From: Telmatospirillum sp. J64-1
Lineage (GTDB): Bacteria; Pseudomonadota; Alphaproteobacteria; Rhodospirillales; Magnetospirillaceae
Assembly (NCBI RefSeq): GCF_006980715.1
Contig: NZ_SBHN01000029.1
Coordinates: forward strand, 1 to 48,254
DNA length: 48,254 nt
Direction of reading: 5' to 3'
This document shows, in pieces, positions 1 to 8,035 of the stretch (position 1 is the stretch's first letter; every line of letters starts with the position of its first letter). The notes under the pieces are model-generated. The model had not been told where the DNA came from. It worked only from the letters and a program-made list of their open reading frames with translations, and did no database searches. Made by a program: the position numbers and the translations under genes.

Positions 1-9
1 AAACGTAGA

Positions 10-46
10 CCGCCGCCAGAGATCAAGCTCTGGCGGCGGTTTTGTT
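10..46 (+). terminator. Rho-independent terminator for a gene left of the window
   Basis: A perfect 12-bp stem (CCGCCGCCAGAG paired with CTCTGGCGGCGG) closes a 6-nt loop and is followed by TTTTGTT. The T-run lies on the plus strand, so it most likely ends a rightward transcript that starts outside the window. The opposite strand has only a short T-run after the stem. Confidence 0.85.
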
Positions 47-104
47 AAGGGCAAAGCAGCCTCGATTTGCCACCTAAAAGGCCGATCCTCCCCCGCGCAA
101 AGGT

Positions 105-153
105 CTCCATGCTGAGGAGGCCCGCAGGGCCGTCTCGAAGCATGGCCGCTTTT
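105..153. repeat. Dispersed palindromic repeat, family 2, copy 1
   Basis: Imperfect palindrome with arms CCATGCT and AGCATGG around a GC-rich centre. The last 22 bases (132-153) are the exact reverse complement of 10863-10884, which belongs to a second copy. It lies between the terminator at the left edge and the 3' end of the first gene. Confidence 0.7.
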
Positions 154-185
154 CAGACTATGATCCACAGTAAGAGCATCACGAT

Positions 186-530
186 CTAGTGATCCGAGCC
201 GTGCAGGATCACGTCACGCAGGCCGGTATCATATTCCAGCCCTTCCTTGGTCATGATCAGCGCCATGGGGAAACCCGAGCGGATCAGGCCCTTGCGCTCC
301 AGCGCCAGCCACACCGACTGGTTCTGCAAGCCGGTGGCGTCGCGCGACAGCACCACGCGATGGCCCACATGGAAATGATCGCCATGGGGACGGGGCAACT
401 GCGACAGCACCACCTCGCCCGTTTCCTCGTTCCGGCTAGACATGTCGGGATGACGGGCGAGTTCCTGGAACAGGGTCAGGGTCTTGAGCTGAAGCGGATT
501 GAGCTTGAGCGGATTCTTTTTCGGAGCCAT
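186..530 (-). CDS. Conserved hypothetical protein, small winged-helix-like
   Basis: This 114-residue protein has no signal peptide or membrane segment, so it is probably cytoplasmic. A basic N-terminus (MAPKKNPLKLN) precedes a middle rich in His and Asp. The C-terminal third, VWLALERKGLI then PMALIMTKEGLEYDT, has the helix-wing look of MarR/PadR-like winged helices. That resemblance is an impression and not a family match. The start is ATG with AAGGGTGAG a few bases upstream. It stands alone on the minus strand, about 440 bp from fepA and divergent to it. I do not recognise a function. Codon use matches its neighbours, so it is likely a real gene. Confidence 0.75.
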   Translation of the reverse strand: MAPKKNPLKLNPLQLKTLTLFQELARHPDMSSRNEETGEVVLSQLPRPHGDHFHVGHRVVLSRDATGLQNQSVWLALERKGLIRSGFPMALIMTKEGLEYDTGLRDVILHGSDH

Positions 531-738
531 GAAGTCTCACCCTTGCAAAGCGGGATCGTGGGCCGACCTTCCTAGCCCACTCCCCCTTCGGCGTAAAGCA
601 AGACAAACGGGAAGTTCCGCCCTTTGTTCACCGCCGTCCCGCCCCGGCCCGCCTTCCCCTGTCCGCACCCGACGAAAAGAGCGGGAACCGGCCCCAAAGC
701 CCTCGCTTCACTGCCGGCTGGCCATATTCCGCTTCTTA
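531..738. other. Intergenic stretch with no recognisable gene
   Basis: This is the left half of the 442-bp gap between the hypothetical gene and fepA. It holds the ribosome-binding site of the minus-strand gene and GC-rich sequence without a convincing frame or RNA fold. The plus-strand open frame through here overlaps the regulatory boxes and has no supporting features. Confidence 0.5.
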
Positions 739-757
739 GATAATAAGAATCATAATC
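739..757 (+). promoter_or_regulatory. Fur box 1 upstream of fepA
   Basis: GATAATAAGAATCATAATC matches the classical 19-bp Fur consensus GATAATGATAATCATTATC at 16 of 19 positions. It lies about 215 bp before the fepA start. A -35-like TTTACA follows at about 765-770, so the box sits at the expected promoter and implies repression by iron-loaded Fur or a Fur-like regulator. Confidence 0.75.
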
Positions 758-785
758 AGAATCGTTTACACGGCGCCCTAAAGTT

Positions 786-804
786 GATAGTGAGAATTGC
801 TATC
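786..804 (+). promoter_or_regulatory. Fur box 2 upstream of fepA
   Basis: GATAGTGAGAATTGCTATC matches the 19-bp Fur consensus at 14 of 19 positions and is an inverted repeat at its ends (GATAG/CTATC). It lies 28 bp after the first box, on the other side of the candidate -35 hexamer. The two boxes therefore flank the likely promoter. Confidence 0.65.
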
Positions 805-931
805 AGATAGCCTTTGCTCCGTGGGGAGACGGAACAAGGGCTGCCAAGGGGGGTAACGGCGGGCCCGAGGCGCTGCCCGAGGTTGTCGATCCGAAGACGC
901 CGCTCAATCCCTGAAACGTGAGGACTAGCCG

Positions 932-955
932 CCCCGCCTCCCGGCTGCGGGGTTT
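932..955 (+). other. Hairpin in the fepA leader
   Basis: CCCCGC pairs with GCGGGG around a 9-nt loop and is followed by TTT, ending just before the ribosome-binding site. The T-run is short, so it is a weak attenuator candidate at best. It may simply structure the translation start region. Confidence 0.3.
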
Positions 956-972
956 CACACAAGAGGGTATCG

Positions 973-3219
973 ATGCATCCGATGTTCAAATTCCGCCGAT
1001 GCGCGACAGCAATCGGCCTTGCCCTGGCTGCGATGCCGCTGACCGTCCATGCGCAGGAAGCGCCGGTTCCCGGTATCGAGGCGAACGGGGAAGACGGAGT
1101 TTACGTGCTGGAAGGGATCGATGTCATCGGCACCGCCGAGGAAACCCTCAAGCAGGCTCCGGGCGTGTCGACCATCACCCGCCAGGACATCGAGAAGACC
1201 CCGCCGACCAACGACCTGTCCGACATCATCCGCAAGATGCCCGGCGTCAACCTGACCGGCAACAGCGCCAGCGGCCAGTACGGCAACAACCGTCAGATCG
1301 ACTTGCGCGGCATGGGACCGGAAAACACCCTGATCCTGATCGACGGCAAGCCGGTGATGTCGCGTAACTCCATCCGCATGGGCCGCAGCGGCGAACGCAA
1401 CACGCGCGGCGATACGAACTGGGTGCCGGCCGAGGCGGTGGAACGCATCGAGGTTCTGCGCGGACCGGCGGCGGCGCGCTACGGCTCCGGCGCGGCCGGC
1501 GGCGTGGTCAACATCATCACCCGTCCGCCGGCGGACAAGACCACCGGCTCGGTGAGCGTCTATACCAATCAGCCGCATCATGACGAGGAAGGCGATACCC
1601 GGCGCATCAGCGCCCATCTGGCCGGGCCGCTGCTCGAGAACCTGTCCTACCGCCTTTACGGCAACCTCAACCGTACCGATGCCGATGCCTTGGGCATCAA
1701 TCCCATCGATCCCAATGCCACCGACCCGGATGCCGTGCCGCCGGCCGGACGCGAGGGCGTGAAGAATCGCGACATCAACCTGATGCTGCGCTGGGATGCG
1801 ACGCCCGACCATGTCTTCGAACTGGAAGGGGGCTACAGCCGCCAGGGCAACATCTATGCCGGCGACCGCGCCGTCAGCGCGAACGGTACGCCCCTGCTCA
1901 ACCAGTTGGCCGAGGAAGGCGCCGAGACCAATATCATGCGGCGCCGGACGATCGCCCTGACCCATCGCGGGACATGGGATTTCGGCACGTCGCGGATGCT
2001 GTTCCAGTACGAGAAGACCGACAACACCCGCCTCAACGAGGGCCTGGCCGGCAGTGTCGAGGGCAGCATCAACACCGATGGCGAATTCTCGACCTCGACC
2101 CTGGACAACTACTTCACCCAAGCCGAAGTCAATGTTCCCTTCACCCTGGGCGTCTCGCAAATGGCCACGGTCGGCGTGGAGATGCGGAACGAGAAGCTTC
2201 ACGATCCTTACTCGATGACCCAGGGAATGGGAACCGGCGGCCCCATCCCCGGCCTGCCCACCGGTGAACGCAATCCCAATTCCAGCGCCGATAACTACGC
2301 GCTTTACATCGAGGACAACATCCTCGCCACGGACCAGTTGATCCTCACTCCCGGCCTGCGCGTCGATCATCACAGCAAGTTCGGCACCCATTTCAGCCCC
2401 TCGCTCAATGCCTCCTATACGGTGACCGAGGGCCTGGAGATCAAGGCCGGCATCGCCCGCGCCTTCAAGGCGCCGAACCTCTATCAGTCCAACCCCAATT
2501 ACCTCTACTACACCATGGGCAATGGCTGCCCGGTGGATTTCCCCAGCCTGGGCACCGGCTGCTATGTGATGGGTAATGACGACCTCGATCCGGAAATCAG
2601 CCTGAACAAGGAAATCGGCATCAGCTACATGAGCGGCGGCTGGGCTGCCGGGATCACCTATTTCCATAACGACTACGAGAACAAGATCGTCTCCGGATCC
2701 GTTCCCGTCGGCTTGACCCCGGACGACGGCCGTATCTTCCGCTGGGACAATTCGTCTGATGCCATCGTCCAGGGCCTGGAAGGCAACCTGACGATCCCCC
2801 TGGCCGAACGCTGGACCCTGACCAACAACTTCACCTACATGATCGAGAATGATGACAAGCGGACCGGCCAGCCGCTCTCGGTCATTCCCGAATACACCAT
2901 CAACAGCTGGCTGGATTGGGAAGCGCGGGAAGACCTGACCCTGACCGTGAGCATGACCCATTACGGCAAGCAGGAACCGCGCAACCAGACCATGACCGGG
3001 GCGCCCGCCACGGGCAACGCACTGAAAGCCCGTGATCCCTATTCCATCTTCGGCATCAGCGCCACCTACGACGCCAACGATCACCTGCGTGTGACCGGCG
3101 GCATCAGCAATATCTTCGATGAACGGCAGTTCCGCGAAAGCACCGGCAGCTCGGCCGGAGCCGCCACCTATAACGAACCGGGCCGGGCCTATTACCTGAC
3201 CCTGACGACCCACTTCTAA
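973..3219 (+). CDS. fepA: TonB-dependent ferric siderophore receptor, FepA/PfeA type
   Basis: A 748-residue outer-membrane receptor for catecholate-type ferric siderophores, driven by TonB. The signal peptide ends at VHA|Q, about residue 27. The plug follows, with IDLRGMGPENTLILIDGKP, then GERNTRGDTNWVP and ERIEVLRGPAAARYG-GAAGGVVNIITR. These are hallmarks of the FepA/BfeA/PfeA group rather than of ferrichrome or vitamin B12 receptors. The remainder is a 22-strand-type barrel ending in aromatic YLTLTTHF, the usual signal for outer-membrane insertion. Length is normal for the family. ATG at 973 has AAGAGGG six to seven bases upstream; an in-frame ATG three codons later is less well placed. Two Fur boxes upstream imply iron repression. 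No siderophore synthesis or ABC import genes lie nearby, so it may take up a foreign siderophore. Confidence 0.93.
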   Translation: MHPMFKFRRCATAIGLALAAMPLTVHAQEAPVPGIEANGEDGVYVLEGIDVIGTAEETLKQAPGVSTITRQDIEKTPPTNDLSDIIRKMPGVNLTGNSASGQYGNNRQIDLRGMGPENTLILIDGKPVMSRNSIRMGRSGERNTRGDTNWVPAEAVERIEVLRGPAAARYGSGAAGGVVNIITRPPADKTTGSVSVYTNQPHHDEEGDTRRISAHLAGPLLENLSYRLYGNLNRTDADALGINPIDPNATDPDAVPPAGREGVKNRDINLMLRWDATPDHVFELEGGYSRQGNIYAGDRAVSANGTPLLNQLAEEGAETNIMRRRTIALTHRGTWDFGTSRMLFQYEKTDNTRLNEGLAGSVEGSINTDGEFSTSTLDNYFTQAEVNVPFTLGVSQMATVGVEMRNEKLHDPYSMTQGMGTGGPIPGLPTGERNPNSSADNYALYIEDNILATDQLILTPGLRVDHHSKFGTHFSPSLNASYTVTEGLEIKAGIARAFKAPNLYQSNPNYLYYTMGNGCPVDFPSLGTGCYVMGNDDLDPEISLNKEIGISYMSGGWAAGITYFHNDYENKIVSGSVPVGLTPDDGRIFRWDNSSDAIVQGLEGNLTIPLAERWTLTNNFTYMIENDDKRTGQPLSVIPEYTINSWLDWEAREDLTLTVSMTHYGKQEPRNQTMTGAPATGNALKARDPYSIFGISATYDANDHLRVTGGISNIFDERQFRESTGSSAGAATYNEPGRAYYLTLTTHF

Positions 3220-3246
3220 CCCTCTGCCGCCTTACCATCGCTCCGA

Positions 3247-3278
3247 AGCCCGCCGGTCCTGCCGGCGGGCTTTTTTTT
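3247..3278 (+). terminator. fepA terminator
   Basis: AGCCCGCCGG and CCGGCGGGCT form a perfect 10-bp stem around a 5-nt loop, followed by eight T. It lies about 28 bp after the fepA stop. A near-identical copy is found 199 bp downstream at 3446. Confidence 0.93.
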
Positions 3279-3314
3279 CAGAGGCTGACACCGCCGGTTC
3301 CGCCCGCGACACAT

Positions 3315-3420
3315 CGTCACCCCCGCGCAAGCGGGGGTCCATGTTGGGGCGCATGGAGATGTAAGCCGCCAGCTAGGGGTACTCGCGGTTCCATGGATTC
3401 CCGCTTACGCGGGAATGACG
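3315..3420. repeat. Dispersed palindromic repeat family 1, long form, copy A
   Basis: The left arm (CGTCACCCCCGCG-AAGCGGGGGTCCATG) and right arm (CCATGGATTCCCGC-GCGGGAATGACG) each form a hairpin, and together they are inverted. They bracket about 50 bp of internal sequence containing GGGGCGCATGGAGATGTAAG. A related core is found in the long copy at 32264-32367, and shorter members lie at 26506 and 15880. Confidence 0.8.
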
Positions 3421-3445
3421 AGAAAGAATCTGCCCATCACTCCAA

Positions 3446-3470
3446 AGCCCGCCGGCCCTGCCGGCGGGCT
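3446..3470 (-). terminator. Inverted repeat after the methyltransferase gene
   Basis: The stem AGCCCGCCGG/CCGGCGGGCT is identical to that of the fepA terminator. It lies just past the stop of the minus-strand methyltransferase gene. Reading leftward, the stem is followed by TTTGG, a weak T-run. It could end that gene's transcript or be a duplicated relic of the fepA terminator. Confidence 0.6.
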
Positions 3471-3479
3471 CTTGCGGTG

Positions 3480-5009
3480 TCAGGCCTGCGGCAACACGCC
3501 CATGCGCCGCCAGGACGGCAGGATGCGTTCGCTCCATGGCCCCAGGGCCTGGACCAGTTCGTTCAGGCGCTGAGAACGATTGCCGGTGCGGGTGGGGAAG
3601 AGGCCGGCGCGTTCGGCCAAGGGCAGGACCGCCTCGGCCAGGGCCTGCCCGTGCAAGGCGGGCGTGTCGAGCAGCACCCGCACCGCCGCCATTTCCAGCC
3701 GGTTGGCGGCGACCGCCGAACCGATGCCGGGGGCGGCGAGATAGCGGTCGTCATGGCCGTCGAGCACCCTTTCGGCAATGACCCGGTTCAGGCGTTGCGC
3801 CGGTTCCTCCTGGGCCAGCGGCGGCAGGGGATGGGCAAGCCCGGCCCATTGCAGCATCTGCAGCGCCTGGTTCAGCATCCCCGGCTGCTCGTCCAGCCCC
3901 GTCTGCCGCGCCAGCTCGTCGAAACGGCCGGGGCCCTTGGCAAGGGCGGCCAGCAGCGGACCGAACAATGCGGCGGCTCCCTCGACCGGACCGATGCGCG
4001 TGTCGAAGGTCAGCCCGCCGCCCGTGGGCGCCCCCGGCAGGGCCTGCCAGACGATGTCCCCCAGGGCGGCCAGATGCTCCGCCACCGTCAACGGCAAGCG
4101 GCCGCGCTGGTAGAGATCGCGGCGATAGGACTGGTTGCGCGCCAGATCCTTGATCGTCTCGCGCTGCGCCGTGTCGGCGACGTCCTTCAGCAGCGGCAGC
4201 AGCTTGGCCGGCAGGGACAGGGCATCGATATTCTCGCAGGTGGTGGCACTGCCGAGATAATGGCAGCGGACGGCATCAAGGTCGCCGATGACATCGGCCA
4301 CATGCTGGGGCGCCCAATGCTCGCTCATGAACTCATGGGCGGCATAGAGCCCGCCCTCCTTCCGCGCATTATCGAGACGCGCCGCCTCCCGGGGATGATC
4401 GACGAAATAACCGGCCCCGGCTTCGGCCATGCGGTGCAGGAAGTCCAGCCCGGACGAGGCGGCGAGATCGGACGGGCCGCCCCGGCCCTGGGCTTGCAGG
4501 CGCATCAAACGCTGGGCCGAAGCGAAGGAGGACAGCCCCGGATGGGACATGTAATTGAGATAGACGATACCGCCGGGGGCGAGGAAACGGTCGATGAAGC
4601 GCAGCACGGCCTGCCGGTTGGCTGGCGAGATCCAGGAATAGACGCCGTGCATCACGATGAAGTCGAAGCGCGGATAGGATTCGGGCGCGGCCTCCGCCAG
4701 CCCGGCAAAGCTGTCCTCGACGAAGACCAGGTTGGACAGGCCCGCCGCCTCGGCGAGGCGCCGCCCTTCGGCCACATGGGCCGGGTTGAAATCCACCGCC
4801 GTGAACTGGGCATGGGGATGGCTGGCCGCCGTCAGGGCCGTCCCCAGGCCGGGGCCGCAGCCCAGGTCGCACCAGGTGAAGGGGGCCGCGATGTCAGGGG
4901 CGCGATAGCCCAGCGCCGTGACCGTGGACGTCAGCCAGCAGGGCGTCATTTCACGGTGGAAGGTGCTGACATAGGCGACGTCGGCGATATAGCCATCTGT
5001 CCAGGACAT
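3480..5009 (-). CDS. Class I SAM-dependent methyltransferase with regulatory domain
   Basis: About 509 residues. The N-terminal domain carries the SAM motif DLGCGPGLGTAL near residue 50, then FTAVDFNPAHV and FDFIVMHGVYSWI, a Rossmann methyltransferase fold. The middle section (AAHEFMSEHWAP, ENIDALSLPAKLLPLL) is what I know as the methyltransferase regulatory domain (Pfam MethyTransf_Reg). The C-terminal part looks winged-helix-like. The substrate is unknown. I start it at the ATG at 5009 because AGGGAGA lies just upstream; an upstream in-frame start adding 21 residues has no good ribosome-binding site. A Fur-like palindrome lies about 70 bp upstream, and the gene converges on fepA. That suggests, without proving, a role linked to iron. 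Confidence 0.82.
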   Translation of the reverse strand: MSWTDGYIADVAYVSTFHREMTPCWLTSTVTALGYRAPDIAAPFTWCDLGCGPGLGTALTAASHPHAQFTAVDFNPAHVAEGRRLAEAAGLSNLVFVEDSFAGLAEAAPESYPRFDFIVMHGVYSWISPANRQAVLRFIDRFLAPGGIVYLNYMSHPGLSSFASAQRLMRLQAQGRGGPSDLAASSGLDFLHRMAEAGAGYFVDHPREAARLDNARKEGGLYAAHEFMSEHWAPQHVADVIGDLDAVRCHYLGSATTCENIDALSLPAKLLPLLKDVADTAQRETIKDLARNQSYRRDLYQRGRLPLTVAEHLAALGDIVWQALPGAPTGGGLTFDTRIGPVEGAAALFGPLLAALAKGPGRFDELARQTGLDEQPGMLNQALQMLQWAGLAHPLPPLAQEEPAQRLNRVIAERVLDGHDDRYLAAPGIGSAVAANRLEMAAVRVLLDTPALHGQALAEAVLPLAERAGLFPTRTGNRSQRLNELVQALGPWSERILPSWRRMGVLPQA

Positions 5010-5078
5010 GCGGTCTCCCTGATATGGATGCGCCGTCCCTCGGTCGGGCGCTGATGAAACGGAGACGCCCAAAATACC

Positions 5079-5093
5079 TGCAATTAATTCTCA
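5079..5093 (-). promoter_or_regulatory. Fur-like palindrome upstream of the methyltransferase gene
   Basis: TGCAATTAATTCTCA matches the 7-1-7 Fur form TGATAATNATTATCA at about 10 of 14 informative positions. It is weaker than the fepA boxes but lies in the only A/T-rich stretch before the methyltransferase gene, where a promoter is expected. Confidence 0.4.
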
Positions 5094-5144
5094 GTACCAT
5101 GCCCATCCTGCCGCCTGGACGCGAAAGAGGAGCATGAAATGCGA

Positions 5145-5172
5145 AACGGCCCGGCGACAGGGCCGGGCCGTT
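5145..5172 (-). terminator. ahpF terminator
   Basis: AACGGCCCGGC pairs perfectly with GCCGGGCCGTT around a 6-nt loop. On the minus strand the stem is followed by TTTCGC. It lies 28 bp beyond the ahpF stop codon and separates the ahp genes from the methyltransferase gene. Confidence 0.8.
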
Positions 5173-5199
5173 CCACGTCTTGCGGGGTCCGCCTTTGGT

Positions 5200-6780
5200 T
5201 TAGGCGGCGACCGCGTCGTCTTCCAGCGGCACACGGATCAGGTAGTCGAAGGCGGACAGAGCGGCCTTCGAGCCTTCACCCATGGCGATCACGATCTGCT
5301 TGTAGGGCACCGTGGTCGCATCACCGGCGGCGAAGACGCCGGGCACCGAGGTCTGGCCGCGGGCATCCACCTCGATCTCACCGCGCGGCGACAGGGCGAT
5401 TGTGCCCTTCAGCCATTCGGTGTTGGGCACCAGACCGATCTGGACGAAGATGCCTTCCAGTTCGATACGATGCACCTGATCGGTGGTGCGGTCCTTGTAG
5501 GACAGGCCGGTGACCTTGTTGCCGTCGCCATGCACTTCCGTGGTCTGGCCCGAGGTGATGATGGTCACGTTGGGCAGGCTGCGGAGCTTGTTCTGCAACA
5601 CGGCATCGGCACGCAGCTGGACATCGAACTCAATCAGCGTGACATGGGCGACGATGCCCGCCAGGTCGATGGCCGCCTCGACACCGGAATTGCCGCCGCC
5701 GATTACCGCCACGCGCTTGCCCTTGAACAGCGGGCCGTCGCAATGCGGGCAGTAGGCCACGCCCTTGTTGCGGTACTCTTCCTCGCCCGGCACATGCATC
5801 TGGCGCCAGCGCGCACCGGTGGACAGGATCACCGTGCGGGACTTCAGCGAAGCCCCGTTGGCCAGCTGCACTTCGATCAAGCCGCCCGCATGCGGCGCCG
5901 GGATCAGCTTCTCGGCACGCTGCAGGTTCATGATGTCCACGTCATAATCCTTGACGTGCTGCTCCAGCGCCGCGCCCAGCTTGGGGCCTTCGGTATGGGA
6001 GACCGAGATGAAGTTCTCGATCGCCATGGTGTCGAGCACCTGGCCGCCGAAGCGCTCGGCCGCGACGCCGGTACGGATGCCCTTGCGCGCCGCATAGATC
6101 GCCGCCGCCGCGCCGGCCGGGCCGCCGCCGATCACCAGGACGTCGAAGGCGGCCTTGGCCTTGATCTTCTCGGCCTCGCGGGCAGCCGCGCCGGTATCGA
6201 GCTTGGCGACAATCTGCTCAAGGCCCATGCGGCCCTGGCCGAAATTCTCGCCATTCAGGAAGATGGTGGGCACGGCCATGATCTTGCGCGCCTCGACCTC
6301 GTCCTGGAACAGCGCGCCGTCGATGGCGACATGCTTGATCCGGGGGTTCAGCACGCTCATCAGGTTCAGCGCCTGCACCACGTCGGGGCAGTTCTGGCAA
6401 GACAGCGAGAAATAGGTTTCGAAGACATAGTCGCCCTCGAGATTCCGGACCTGCTCGATCACTTCCTGCGAGGCCTTGGACGGATGGCCGCCAACCTGCA
6501 GCAGGGCAAGAACGAGCGAGGTGAATTCGTGGCCCATGGGCAGACCGGCGAAGCGCACGCTGATATCGGTGCCCACTCGGGTAATGGCGAAGGACGGCTT
6601 GCGCGCATCGTCGTCGCGGCGGACATAGCTCACCTTGTCCGACAACGAGGCGATCTGCTTGAGCAGGTCCTCCATTTCCTGGGACTTGGCGCCATCATCG
6701 AGGGAGGCAACCAGTTCGACCGGCTGCTTGATGTTCTCGAGATAGGCCTTCAACTGGTCTCGGAGATTGTTATCCAACAT
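5200..6780 (-). CDS. ahpF: Alkyl hydroperoxide reductase subunit F
   Basis: A 526-residue cytoplasmic flavoenzyme that passes electrons from NADH through FAD and two disulfides to AhpC. The N-terminal tandem thioredoxin-fold region carries CQNC (C128/C131). An FAD-binding GGGPAG lies near residue 218 and an NAD-binding GGGNSG further on. The thioredoxin-reductase-type redox centre is CPHC (C344/C347). C-terminal [15 protein letters not shown] completes the FAD site. Cysteine spacing matches E. coli AhpF almost exactly. It lies downstream of ahpC on the same strand, separated by 118 bp that contain a hairpin. That arrangement usually lets ahpC be expressed above ahpF. It has its own strong terminator. 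Confidence 0.97.
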   Translation of the reverse strand: MLDNNLRDQLKAYLENIKQPVELVASLDDGAKSQEMEDLLKQIASLSDKVSYVRRDDDARKPSFAITRVGTDISVRFAGLPMGHEFTSLVLALLQVGGHPSKASQEVIEQVRNLEGDYVFETYFSLSCQNCPDVVQALNLMSVLNPRIKHVAIDGALFQDEVEARKIMAVPTIFLNGENFGQGRMGLEQIVAKLDTGAAAREAEKIKAKAAFDVLVIGGGPAGAAAAIYAARKGIRTGVAAERFGGQVLDTMAIENFISVSHTEGPKLGAALEQHVKDYDVDIMNLQRAEKLIPAPHAGGLIEVQLANGASLKSRTVILSTGARWRQMHVPGEEEYRNKGVAYCPHCDGPLFKGKRVAVIGGGNSGVEAAIDLAGIVAHVTLIEFDVQLRADAVLQNKLRSLPNVTIITSGQTTEVHGDGNKVTGLSYKDRTTDQVHRIELEGIFVQIGLVPNTEWLKGTIALSPRGEIEVDARGQTSVPGVFAAGDATTVPYKQIVIAMGEGSKAALSAFDYLIRVPLEDDAVAA

Positions 6781-6865
6781 GATGGCGATGGCTCCCGTGG
6801 CATTCTTTCGGAGTGAGGCAGGCGCGCACCCGGAAGGGACAGGGCGTCACAGCCTTGGGGCGACT

Positions 6866-6887
6866 GGGCCCGGAAAAATCCGGGCCC
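6866..6887 (-). terminator. Hairpin between ahpC and ahpF
   Basis: GGGCCCGGA pairs with TCCGGGCCC around a short A-rich loop, 12 bp past the ahpC stop. There is no T-run after it on the minus strand. It is more likely a transcript-stabilising or partial-termination hairpin that lowers ahpF relative to ahpC than a full terminator. Confidence 0.6.
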
Positions 6888-6898
6888 AGAGCAGGAAC

Positions 6899-7462
6899 TT
6901 AGATCTTGCCGACGAGATCCAGCGAGGGAGCGAGGGTCTTCTCGCCTTCCTGCCACTTGGCCGGGCAGACTTCGCCGGGATGCGCGGCGACGTACTGAGC
7001 GGCCTTGATCTTGCGGAGCAGTTCCTTGGCGTCACGGCCGACACCGCCGGCGGTGATTTCGATGATCTGGATCTTGCCTTCCGGATCGATCACGAAGGTG
7101 CCGCGATCGGCCAGGCCGACTTCTTCGATCAGCACTTCGAAGTTGCGGCTGATGGTGCCGGTCGGGTCGCCGACCATGGTGAATTCGATCTTCTTGATCG
7201 CTTCGGAGGTGTCGTGCCAGGCCTTGTGGGCGAAGTGGGTGTCGGTGGAGACGCTGTAGATTTCCACACCCAGCTTCTGGAATTCGGCGTAGTTGTCGGC
7301 CAGATCCTCAAGTTCGGTCGGGCAGACGAAGGTGAAGTCGGCCGGATAGAAGAACACGACGGACCACTTGCCCTTGAGGTCGGCATCCGTCACGTCGAAG
7401 AACTGACCCTTCTTGAAAGCGGTGGCCTTAAACGGCTTAATTTCGGTGTTAATCAAAGACAT
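6899..7462 (-). CDS. ahpC: Alkyl hydroperoxide reductase subunit C (2-Cys peroxiredoxin)
   Basis: A 187-residue typical 2-Cys peroxiredoxin that reduces H2O2, organic peroxides and peroxynitrite, and is recycled by AhpF. The peroxidatic cysteine is C47 in DFTFVCPTE and the resolving cysteine is C166 in GEVCPAKW, both at the canonical E. coli AhpC spacing. The start [11 protein letters not shown] is conserved in the family, and GGAG lies upstream, so I reject the 23-residue upstream extension. A good sigma-70 promoter and a LysR-type palindrome precede it, consistent with peroxide induction. ahpF follows in the same direction. Function is secure from the sequence; OxyR control is inferred. Confidence 0.97.
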   Translation of the reverse strand: MSLINTEIKPFKATAFKKGQFFDVTDADLKGKWSVVFFYPADFTFVCPTELEDLADNYAEFQKLGVEIYSVSTDTHFAHKAWHDTSEAIKKIEFTMVGDPTGTISRNFEVLIEEVGLADRGTFVIDPEGKIQIIEITAGGVGRDAKELLRKIKAAQYVAAHPGEVCPAKWQEGEKTLAPSLDLVGKI

Positions 7463-7509
7463 AGGTTTCTCCACTGCGTTGATGCGTTGGTGACCAGAGC
7501 ACGAGGCAG

Positions 7510-7538
7510 ATACTAAGCGCAGGCTCGTCATTCATCAA
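7510..7538 (-). promoter_or_regulatory. ahpC promoter
   Basis: Read on the minus strand, TTGATG (-35, 7533-7538) and TAGTAT (-10, 7510-7515) are separated by exactly 17 bp. The predicted transcription start near 7503 leaves a leader of about 40 nt before the ahpC ATG. Confidence 0.65.
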
Positions 7539-7556
7539 ATTGGTTTTTTGCCCGCA

Positions 7557-7579
7557 ACATATCGAGAAAATCGATATGT
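7557..7579. promoter_or_regulatory. LysR-type (OxyR-like) operator at ahpC
   Basis: A perfect 9-bp inverted repeat, ACATATCGA-N5-TCGATATGT, contains a T-N11-A LysR core. Its centre (7568) is about 65 bp upstream of the predicted ahpC start, the usual activation-site position for LysR-family regulators such as OxyR. No oxyR gene is in the window, so the regulator is inferred. Confidence 0.6.
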
Positions 7580-8005
7580 CTCTTGCCCCATCCACGCGAA
7601 AGCGAAGACAGCAAGACCTTACGATTTCCCGGGGCTTGCGCAAGCATGACTGCACTTTCTCCGACAGAAGGAGGAGTTTGCCCGGCCCTGCCTGGACAAG
7701 AGACATATTCAATGCGAACGAGGTTCCCCAAGCGTAAGGTCCCGCACTGACACTGCTCCGCTCCCTTTTGTAGATAAGACGGACGGTCATCGACAGACCC
7801 CATTCTTGTCCTGCCTCTGTTCCGCCTTATGTTCTCCCTTGATGAAAGAAAGAGCGGAAACGCCGGCGGGAATATTCGCCCCTTCGGGACAGGCATATTT
7901 CTTCCATGGCCAAGGATAATCCTCCTCTTCATGGGCCAGGAAAAATCCCGACAGCATCCCGCGCGGGCTTTCCTCCCCTGGGGAAAAATGCTTTTATTAT
8001 TGCTG
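7580..8005. other. Intergenic stretch without a supported gene
   Basis: About 425 bp between the ahpC operator and the antiporter promoter. It is less GC-biased than coding DNA here, and neither strand shows a frame with a ribosome-binding site and plausible protein. I see no terminator, repeat or RNA fold I would defend. Confidence 0.5.
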
Positions 8006-8011
8006 TATAAT
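8006..8011 (+). promoter_or_regulatory. Candidate -10 element upstream of the antiporter
   Basis: A consensus TATAAT in an A/T-rich patch, about 620 bp before the antiporter start. No TTGACA-like -35 is found at 16-18 bp spacing, so it would need an activator or alternative contacts. If used, the antiporter mRNA has a very long leader. Confidence 0.4.
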
Positions 8012-8035
8012 CATTGCACTTAAGGGTGAACGCGC

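Noticed and set aside
815-972. Possible cobalamin riboswitch in the fepA leader
   Set aside because: GC-rich hairpins are present, but no B12-box-like segment or other conserved cobalamin riboswitch landmark is seen; Fur boxes explain control.
955-3213. Long open frame antisense to fepA
   Set aside because: It mirrors the codon bias of fepA, has a low-complexity Gly/Val/Ala-rich translation and no ribosome-binding site.
3315-3420. CRISPR-like repeat array
   Set aside because: The palindromic repeats are dispersed single copies without regular spacers or cas genes.
7528-7932. Minus-strand frame upstream of ahpC
   Set aside because: It runs through the ahpC operator and -35 region, has no ribosome-binding site and no plausible protein features.
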